Assembly (NCBI GenBank): GCA_040512755.1
Contig: JBEVEP010000067.1
Span: 1-10,489 of the forward strand
DNA from: JBEVEP01 sp040512755
GTDB lineage: Bacteria > Pseudomonadota > Alphaproteobacteria > Rhizobiales > Rhizobiaceae
Direction: 5' to 3'
Length of the DNA: 10,489 nucleotides
The notes under the pieces are model-generated. The model was given only the letters and a program-made list of their open reading frames with translations. It was not told the DNA's origin and did not search any database. Made by a program: the position numbers and the translations under genes. The first letter of the stretch is position 1, and each line of letters begins with the position of its first letter. Shown here in pieces: positions 5,777-10,489 of the stretch.

Positions 5777-7189
5777 TCAGTTGGGCCACTCGCGGATGTC
5801 GACGAAATGGCCGGCAATCGCGGCAGCCGCCGCCATGGCCGGGGAGACGAGGTGCGTACGGCCCTTATAGCCCTGGCGGCCCTCGAAATTCCGGTTTGAG
5901 GTCGACGCGCAGCGCTCGTGCGGCTTTAACCGGTCATCATTCATGGCAAGGCACATCGAGCAACCCGGCTCGCGCCAATCGAAACCGGCGGCGAGGAATA
6001 TCTTGTCGAGCCCCTCCGCTTCCGCCTGCTCCTTCACGAGCCCGGAGCCCGGAACGATCATCGCGTTGACACGCGGATTGACCGTCCTGCCCTCCACAAC
6101 TTTCGCAACCTCGCGAAGATCCTCAATGCGCCCATTCGTGCAGGAGCCGATGAAGACACGGTCGAGCTCGATGTCGGTGATCTTCGTTCCCGCGCTGAGG
6201 CCCATATAGTCCAGCGCGCGCTGTTTCGATGAGCGCTTGGTCTCATCTGCAATAGCAGCCGGATCAGGCACAACGCCGGTCACCGCAACGACATCTTCCG
6301 GTGAAGAGCCCCAGCTTACGATTGGGGGCAGTTTTGCGGCATCGAGAACGACGACCTTGTCGAAATGCGCGCCCTCGTCGGATTTCAGCGTCTTCCAATA
6401 GTCCAGCGCCATATCCCACGTCTCGCCCTTCGGTGCGCGCGGTTTGTCCTTCACATAGGCAAAGGTCGTCTCGTCGGGAGCAATCAGCCCCGCTCGCGCG
6501 CCGCCTTCGATGGACATGTTGCAGATTGTCATCCGCCCTTCCATAGACAGCGACCGTATGGCTTCGCCAGCATACTCGATGACATAGCCGGTTCCGCCGG
6601 CCGTACCGATTTCGCCGATGATGGCCAGAATGATGTCCTTGGCTGTGACGCCGGGCGGCAGTTGGCCGTCAACACGCACAAGCATGTTCTTCGCCTTCTT
6701 CTGGATCAGAGTCTGCGTGGCGAGAACGTGTTCCACCTCGGACGTTCCGATGCCGTGCGCCAGCGCGCCAAATGCTCCATGCGTTGACGTGTGGCTATCG
6801 CCGCAGACGATGGTCATGCCGGGCAGGGTAAATCCCTGCTCGGGGCCAACGATGTGCACTATACCCTGACGGCGATCGACTTCGTTGTAGTACTCGATGC
6901 CGAAGTCGGCTGCATTCTTCGCAAGCGCCTCGACCTGGATACGGCTTTCCTCATTCTTGATGCCGAACTTGCGGTCGGGCGAGGTCGGCACGTTGTGGTC
7001 GACAACGGCCAGCGTCTTTTCCGGGTGCCGGACCTGGCGGCCCGTCATGCGCAATCCCTCAAAGGCCTGCGGACTCGTCACCTCATGGACAAGGTGACGA
7101 TCGATGTAGAGGAGACAGGTGCCATCTTCCTGGCGGTCGACGACATGATCGTCGAAGATTTTGTCATAGAGTGTACGCGGTGCGCTCAT
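5777..7189 (-). CDS. leuC: 3-isopropylmalate dehydratase large subunit LeuC
   Basis: LeuC, with LeuD, isomerises 2-isopropylmalate to 3-isopropylmalate in leucine biosynthesis, using a 4Fe-4S cluster as in aconitase. The 470-aa protein has the normal length. The cluster ligands are Cys350 (FIGSCTNGR), Cys410 and Cys413 (GCSMCLAMN). Other family blocks are DHNVPT (64-69), CGDSHTSTHGAFG (129-141) and EGGARAG (228-234). The ATG at 7189 gives the usual MSAPRTLYDK start; the frame is open 8 codons further to a TTG at 7213, which is unlikely. The ribosome-binding site is weak (GGA 9 nt upstream). leuD is not in the window, as is common in alphaproteobacteria. Strand neighbours (MgtC-like, methyltransferase) are unrelated in pathway. 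Confidence 0.97.
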   Translation of the reverse strand: MSAPRTLYDKIFDDHVVDRQEDGTCLLYIDRHLVHEVTSPQAFEGLRMTGRQVRHPEKTLAVVDHNVPTSPDRKFGIKNEESRIQVEALAKNAADFGIEYYNEVDRRQGIVHIVGPEQGFTLPGMTIVCGDSHTSTHGAFGALAHGIGTSEVEHVLATQTLIQKKAKNMLVRVDGQLPPGVTAKDIILAIIGEIGTAGGTGYVIEYAGEAIRSLSMEGRMTICNMSIEGGARAGLIAPDETTFAYVKDKPRAPKGETWDMALDYWKTLKSDEGAHFDKVVVLDAAKLPPIVSWGSSPEDVVAVTGVVPDPAAIADETKRSSKQRALDYMGLSAGTKITDIELDRVFIGSCTNGRIEDLREVAKVVEGRTVNPRVNAMIVPGSGLVKEQAEAEGLDKIFLAAGFDWREPGCSMCLAMNDDRLKPHERCASTSNRNFEGRQGYKGRTHLVSPAMAAAAAIAGHFVDIREWPN

Positions 7190-7228
7190 GGTCAGTATCC
7201 AAAACGGGAGCAATCAAATCACAATGGA

Positions 7229-7243
7229 CCGGCAAGACGCCGG
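7229..7243 (-). terminator. Weak hairpin upstream of leuC
   Basis: CCGGC (7229-7233) and GCCGG (7239-7243) form a 5-bp GC stem with a 5-nt loop. On the minus strand it is followed by a moderately T-rich stretch. It could end transcription of the mgtC-side unit before leuC. The stem is short, so the call is tentative. Confidence 0.3.
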
Positions 7244-7248
7244 GAGCC

Positions 7249-7452
7249 TTAAGCTCTAGATAGGCGACTGGTCGGCGCGCCCACTATGCGGGCGAAGAAT
7301 CGGCTCGGCAGACGCTTGTGGTCCTGCAGCACGAAACCTTTATAGGCCGGATCTCCAAAGAGTTCTTCCATGGCTGGGCTCTTATCAATCTTTTGCGTTT
7401 CCGGCAATTGGAAGCCGCAAAGGAGCGCGAAGATGCAGCGGTCGACCCGCAC
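7249..7452 (-). CDS. Doubtful small ORF between mgtC and leuC
   Basis: A 67-codon frame starts with GTG at 7452, 18 nt after the mgtC-like stop, with AAGGG close upstream (about 3-4 nt). The product is basic, with two early cysteines (Cys6 and Cys12) and no signal peptide, repeat or family motif that I recognise. Its position directly behind an mgtC-like gene would fit a small co-transcribed protein, but in high-GC DNA a frame of this length can arise by chance. It could also be a decayed remnant. Confidence 0.35.
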   Translation of the reverse strand: MRVDRCIFALLCGFQLPETQKIDKSPAMEELFGDPAYKGFVLQDHKRLPSRFFARIVGAPTSRLSRA

Positions 7453-7470
7453 CCGCCCTTCTGGCAGTGA

Positions 7471-8007
7471 TTAGTGCTCGTCGCCGCTGAAAGCAGTTTC
7501 CCCGGCTGCCGTAGAGCCTTTGCTACTATCCTCGCTTGGTGTCGCCAGGGCGCCTGCATCTCTCAGCACCCCCAGAATGATCAGTGCAAGGGCCGTTGCA
7601 AGAACTGCGATCTGCCAAAAACCCAATCCGCATGCAAGCCCGACAGCCGCCGCCAACCACATGCCGGCGCCGGTTGTCAGCCCATGGACTTCGCCCTTCG
7701 AGAAAATGATCAGACCTGCGGCGAGAAAAGCAACGCCCGCCGTGACCGCCTCGACAAGCCGGATGGGGTCGACGCGGATCGATTCCCCTTGAAAGAAATC
7801 GACATGCGCGATCTCGATCGTCAGGACCGCTATCATCGCAGCAGCCAAACAGACCAGCATGTGCGTGCGCAGTCCCGCTGGCCTCTGCTGCCACTCGCGC
7901 TCGAAGCCAACGGCCGCCCCAAGCGCCGTCGCCAGCAGAAGCCGCGCTGCAATGACCGGAAAGGACAACCAGGTTTGTGTGCCGACGTCGGAGAGGAACT
8001 GTTCCAT
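7471..8007 (-). CDS. MgtC/SapB family inner-membrane protein
   Basis: This 178-aa protein carries the MgtC hallmark GFEREWQQRPAGLRTHMLV (residues 34-52), where the charged E-R and GLRTH residues lie between the first two membrane segments. It also has the GLTTGAGMWLAAAVGLACGLG block (109-129). About four to five transmembrane helices are visible (17-35, 49-68, 86-103, 112-127 and 133-149). Family members affect growth in low magnesium, intramacrophage survival or ATP synthase activity; which applies here is unknown. It lacks the long C-terminal ACT-like domain of Salmonella MgtC and ends in a short acidic, Ser-rich tail, as many environmental SapB-type proteins do. The ATG at 8007 has AAGGG about 5 nt upstream. 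It lies 60 nt after the methyltransferase gene and may share its transcript. Confidence 0.9.
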   Translation of the reverse strand: MEQFLSDVGTQTWLSFPVIAARLLLATALGAAVGFEREWQQRPAGLRTHMLVCLAAAMIAVLTIEIAHVDFFQGESIRVDPIRLVEAVTAGVAFLAAGLIIFSKGEVHGLTTGAGMWLAAAVGLACGLGFWQIAVLATALALIILGVLRDAGALATPSEDSSKGSTAAGETAFSGDEH

Positions 8008-8067
8008 GCGATCCCTTGCTTCCGTCGAAACGTAGGAGACCTGCCGGAAGTTCCGCGAGCGACCTGC

Positions 8068-8703
8068 CTACTGCACTTCGAAAGCGAATGCTTTGACAAG
8101 GACATCGGGCTCATCGACGGCAAACGCGCGAAAGGGAGGACTTTCCTCGAGCTGCCGCCACCTCTTTGCTTGTTCCAGCTCCTCGAACTTCCGAAGGAAG
8201 CCTCCACTTTCAAGCACAACATCACGCACGGTGAAGATCGCGTGGCCGCCTGGCCGGGTGATCCGCACCAGTTCATCCAGAGACGAAGCCGGGGCTTGGC
8301 CTTTTGTGAATACTCCAGCTGAGAAGACGGCCGCAAAAGTGTCATGTGCCCATGGCAGAGCCGTTCCTAACGTGGCGCGCACAAGGCGGGTATATGCGCC
8401 ACGTTGCCGGGCGAAAGACAGCATTGCTTCAGAGAAATCGAGACCCTCGATTTCGCCATAGCCAAGAGCTCTCATATAGGGACCGGAAAGACCGGTGCCG
8501 CAGCCAGCGTCGAGGAGAGGGGCGGAACCGCAGGGCACATATCGGGCAACGAACCCGGCGATGATAAAGGGGAGACAATAACCCCAGGACGCTGTATCCC
8601 GATCATATTCGCTGGACCAGGAACCGTATGCGGCGGCAAGCTCAGCGTCGCTCGTCGCCGCATAGACCTTTGCCAATACGTCGCTTCGACGACGGCCGCT
8701 CAC
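8068..8703 (-). CDS. Class I SAM-dependent methyltransferase, METTL27 (WBSCR27)-like
   Basis: This 211-aa protein has the Rossmann methyltransferase motifs: motif I LLDAGCGTGLSG (63-74), motif post-I IEGLDFSEAML (85-95), a motif II-like FAAVFSAGVF (123-132) and post-II RPGGHAIFTVR (150-160). The N-terminal Y-x3-T-D-A-E-L-like start (14-23), SSEYD (30-34) and GYCLP (41-45) resemble the METTL27/WBSCR27 group, whose substrate is unclear. The start is GTG at 8703: it overlaps the permease stop in a GTGA arrangement, with GAGGGG about 9 nt upstream, so translation is probably coupled to the permease. The frame stays open far into the permease gene, but that part is only a shadow. A role in modifying the transported solute is an inference from position. 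The fold is sure; the substrate is unknown. Confidence 0.9.
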   Translation of the reverse strand: MSGRRRSDVLAKVYAATSDAELAAAYGSWSSEYDRDTASWGYCLPFIIAGFVARYVPCGSAPLLDAGCGTGLSGPYMRALGYGEIEGLDFSEAMLSFARQRGAYTRLVRATLGTALPWAHDTFAAVFSAGVFTKGQAPASSLDELVRITRPGGHAIFTVRDVVLESGGFLRKFEELEQAKRWRQLEESPPFRAFAVDEPDVLVKAFAFEVQ

Positions 8704-9515
8704 GACTGGTATCCCCTCCGCATTCGCCGCTCCAATGCCCTCAGCGCCAGCGACAGGCCGACGGTCAGGATCAGATAGATATACGCAACGATAGAGTAGG
8801 TCTCGAAGAAGCGGAACGAGCCCGAGGCGTAAATTTTGCCCATTTGCGTGATGTCGGCAACGCCGAGTACCGAGACGAGCGACGAGTCCTTGACCATCGC
8901 GATGAAGTCGTTGCCGTAGGGCGGCAGGATGATGCGAAACGCTTGCGGCCAGACGACATGCCGGAAACGCCGATAACGGCTGAGGCCAAGGGCTTTGGCG
9001 GCTTCGATCTGGCCTTTGTCGACCGCCTGTATGCCGGCTCTGAAAATCTCGGCGATGAAAGACGAGTAGGCGATCGTAAGTGCGATAATCGCTCGCCACA
9101 TCAGCGAGAAGTCGCGCACTTGCATCGGTTCGACGATTCCCATGGCCTGGAGCGGGGTGGAAAGCCAGTTCCAGAAGACCACGAGCGCGGGCGCGCCGAC
9201 AAAGGCGATCCAGAACAGCAGCACAAGGACCGGGACGCCACGAACGATCTCGACATAGAAGCGTGCAATCTGCCGGAGCCAGATCGATCCCGACAGTCCG
9301 AGAAGGGCAATACAGAGCCCAAGCAAGGACGCAAGCGCATAGCCTGTGAGCGTAACAAAAATCGTGATGCCAATTCCCTTCGCCACGACCGAGAAGACCT
9401 GCGCATAAAGGTCGTTCGTCGCTACGAACACCGCCACGGCAATGGCAATCGCCACGGTTGCGGCGAGCCACCAGGGAAACTCTTTCTTTTCTTCGGATCG
9501 TACGGAGATCGACAT
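8700..9515 (-). CDS. Polar amino acid ABC transporter permease (HisM/GlnP family)
   Basis: This 271-aa inner-membrane protein belongs to the permeases that pair with family 3 binding proteins. It has about five transmembrane segments (15-33, 49-73, 94-114, 139-157 and 240-260). The cytoplasmic EAA loop, EAAKALGLSRYRRFRHVVWP (171-190), docks the ATPase. The RGVPVLVLLFW block (92-102) is typical of amino acid permeases. The ATG at 9515 has no clear ribosome-binding site. A second permease is not present, so it may act as a homodimer. The ATPase gene is not adjacent within the window. Upstream lies the binding-protein gene and downstream the overlapping methyltransferase. The amino acid transported cannot be read from the sequence. 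Confidence 0.95.
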   Translation of the reverse strand: MSISVRSEEKKEFPWWLAATVAIAIAVAVFVATNDLYAQVFSVVAKGIGITIFVTLTGYALASLLGLCIALLGLSGSIWLRQIARFYVEIVRGVPVLVLLFWIAFVGAPALVVFWNWLSTPLQAMGIVEPMQVRDFSLMWRAIIALTIAYSSFIAEIFRAGIQAVDKGQIEAAKALGLSRYRRFRHVVWPQAFRIILPPYGNDFIAMVKDSSLVSVLGVADITQMGKIYASGSFRFFETYSIVAYIYLILTVGLSLALRALERRMRRGYQS

Positions 9516-9717
9516 CAGCCGGCGGAAAGTCGGGAGGCGTCGTGCATCATGGCAGCCAAAGCGAGCGTCCCAGTTCTTGCATTTGGGCTAAACGCCGATA
9601 CGTGAGCCAATGCACTAGGGCGGGGGCAAGCGCTGCGATCAGCCCTCCGCATGGCCAGCACAGGAACTGCAGCCAGACCCTCCCCGCGGCAGGGAGGGCG
9701 TAAGTCTGAGGGCACCG
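9516..9717. other. 202-nt gap between the binding-protein and permease genes
   Basis: Apart from the GC hairpin at 9678-9698, no gene is called here. A minus-strand frame continues for 48 codons directly after the binding-protein stop (9720 down to the 9540s) and reads as a hydrophobic peptide, but it has no ATG until late. Another frame ends in a TGATG overlap with the permease start. Both are treated as chance or decay products. Confidence 0.4.
9678..9698 (-). terminator. GC-rich hairpin downstream of the binding-protein gene
   Basis: CCCTCCC (9678-9684) and GGGAGGG (9692-9698) form a perfect 7-bp stem with a 7-nt loop, about 20 nt after the binding-protein stop on the minus strand. No T-tract follows. 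In ABC operons such hairpins often protect or partly terminate the binding-protein mRNA, so that it is made in excess over the permease. That role is inferred. Confidence 0.55.
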
Positions 9718-10489
9718 CTACTGGCCCATCTTGTAGTCGAGGAACCACTTCTTGTTCAGGGCTTCGATCGTGCCGTCGGCCTTCAAGGCAGCGATCGCCG
9801 CGTTGATCGGAGCCACCAGGTCGGAGCCCTTCTGGAATATGAAACCAAAGTCCTCCGTGCCGAGCGGCCCGCCGACCAGCTTCAACGCGCCGGCCGAAGC
9901 GTCCACGTAGCCCTTACCCGCTGTGCCGTCGGTGAGCACGACGTCGACATCGCCGCTTTTGAGCGCCTGAACGGTAGCGCCGAATGTCTCGAACAACTTT
10001 ATACGCGGGTTTTGTTCGTTGCCGTCCAGCACGTTGTATACCGCGACATAGAAGGGCGTGGTTCCGGCCTGGGCTCCGACAAGCCCTTCCTTGAGTTCAG
10101 CAAAACTCTTGGCATCGCTAAAGCGGCTTTCGTCACCGCGCACCAGCATGAACATTTCTGATCGCATATAGGGGTCGGAGAAATCGACCTTCTCCTTGCG
10201 ATCTTCCTTGATCGTGATGCCGGTCATGCCAATCTGGTATTGGCCGTCCGACACGGCCTGGATCATCGCGTCCCAGCTTGTATTCTGGTACTCGACCTTG
10301 AAATTCAGCCGTTTGGCGATCTCGTTCATCGCATCATATTCCCAGCCAATCTGCTGACCGGTCTTGGGATCGACGAATTGCAGTGGCGGATAGGCGTTTT
10401 CAGTCACTACCACGACTGTCTTTCCGCCAAGATCTGGTAACGCCTGGGCAAGAGCGGCGACCGGAAGGAGAAGACAGGTCAGAAAACCG
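9718..10489 (-). CDS. Family 3 extracellular solute-binding protein for polar amino acids (5' end off the window)
   Basis: This periplasmic receptor delivers an amino acid to the ABC permease encoded downstream. 256 codons are visible and the start lies beyond the right edge. The visible N-terminus is the end of a signal peptide (hydrophobic LTCLLLPVAALA, then cleavage before QALPD). The mature part begins with the family signature V-V-V-V-T-E-N-A-Y-P-P-L-Q-F, followed by W-E-Y-D-A-M-N-E-I, D-A-M-I-Q-A, G-M-T-G-I-T-I-x-x-x-R and V-D-F-S-D-P-Y-M, which line the first lobe and ligand pocket. AGTTPFY and TDGTAGKGY follow in the second lobe. The GTG at 10413 is internal to the mature domain and is not the start. 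The ligand cannot be assigned. Confidence 0.94.
   Translation of the reverse strand, partial: GFLTCLLLPVAALAQALPDLGGKTVVVVTENAYPPLQFVDPKTGQQIGWEYDAMNEIAKRLNFKVEYQNTSWDAMIQAVSDGQYQIGMTGITIKEDRKEKVDFSDPYMRSEMFMLVRGDESRFSDAKSFAELKEGLVGAQAGTTPFYVAVYNVLDGNEQNPRIKLFETFGATVQALKSGDVDVVLTDGTAGKGYVDASAGALKLVGGPLGTEDFGFIFQKGSDLVAPINAAIAALKADGTIEALNKKWFLDYKMGQ

Noticed and set aside
8045..8055. CGGAAGTTCCG palindrome between the methyltransferase and mgtC-like genes
   Set aside because: The loop would be a single base, so no hairpin can form, and one short palindrome in a 60-nt gap is likely by chance.
7474..8322. Plus-strand frame of 282 codons opposite mgtC-like and methyltransferase genes
   Set aside because: Same reason: it spans two real minus-strand genes and their gap and has no domain character.
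8704..9471. Upstream extension of the methyltransferase frame to 467 codons through the permease gene
   Set aside because: The extension is the shifted frame of the permease; the GTG at 8703 with a ribosome-binding site gives a normal-length methyltransferase.
8628..9605. Long plus-strand frame (325 codons) opposite the permease and its flanks
   Set aside because: It lies antisense to a clear permease gene and encodes a highly charged, motif-free peptide, as expected for a mirror frame in GC-rich coding DNA.
1..10489. CRISPR arrays, IS ends, tRNA genes, toxin-antitoxin or defence genes
   Set aside because: I looked for regularly spaced repeats, transposase motifs, cloverleaf patterns and paired small ORFs and found none that hold up.

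Overview
The window looks like an ordinary chromosomal segment of an alphaproteobacterium, most likely a Hyphomicrobiales member of the Mesorhizobium/Phyllobacteriaceae type. This is inferred from protein character, high GC, frequent GTG starts, an sdhC-D-A-(x)-B operon and CtrA-like TTAA boxes; no search was run. All genes but one lie on the minus strand. There are no IS elements, CRISPR arrays, tRNA or rRNA genes that I can recognise.

Layout from left to right: (1) the 5' part of an exported methionine sulfoxide reductase A gene (GTG start at 267), cut by the window edge. (2) A 288-nt gap. (3) The succinate dehydrogenase operon, read right to left: sdhC (4446), sdhD, sdhA, a DUF3052-family gene, sdhB (ends 556). 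The junctions are 10, 3, 1 and 22 nt, so this is one transcription unit with a small non-SDH protein inserted between the flavoprotein and iron-sulfur subunit genes. (4) A 278-nt leader and spacer, then a GNAT acetyltransferase gene (4725-5189). (5) A 133-nt divergent intergenic region with three TTAA half-sites, a TTAACCAT box and a 12-bp palindrome. It precedes the only plus-strand gene, a small secreted protein of unknown function (5323-5718). (6) A convergent hairpin, then leuC (leucine biosynthesis), a doubtful 67-aa ORF and an MgtC/SapB-type membrane protein. (7) A METTL27-like SAM methyltransferase whose GTG start overlaps the stop of a polar amino acid ABC permease. Upstream of these, separated by a 202-nt gap with a strong GC hairpin, is the matching family 3 solute-binding protein gene, whose signal-peptide start lies off the right edge. 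No ATPase gene for this transporter is in the window.

Functionally the window is respiratory and TCA-cycle metabolism (SDH), leucine synthesis, amino acid uptake and stress maintenance. I found no convincing novel defence or mobile system. The items most worth a second look are the DUF3052 gene inside the sdh operon, the CtrA-like promoter of the secreted protein, and the methyltransferase translationally coupled to the permease.
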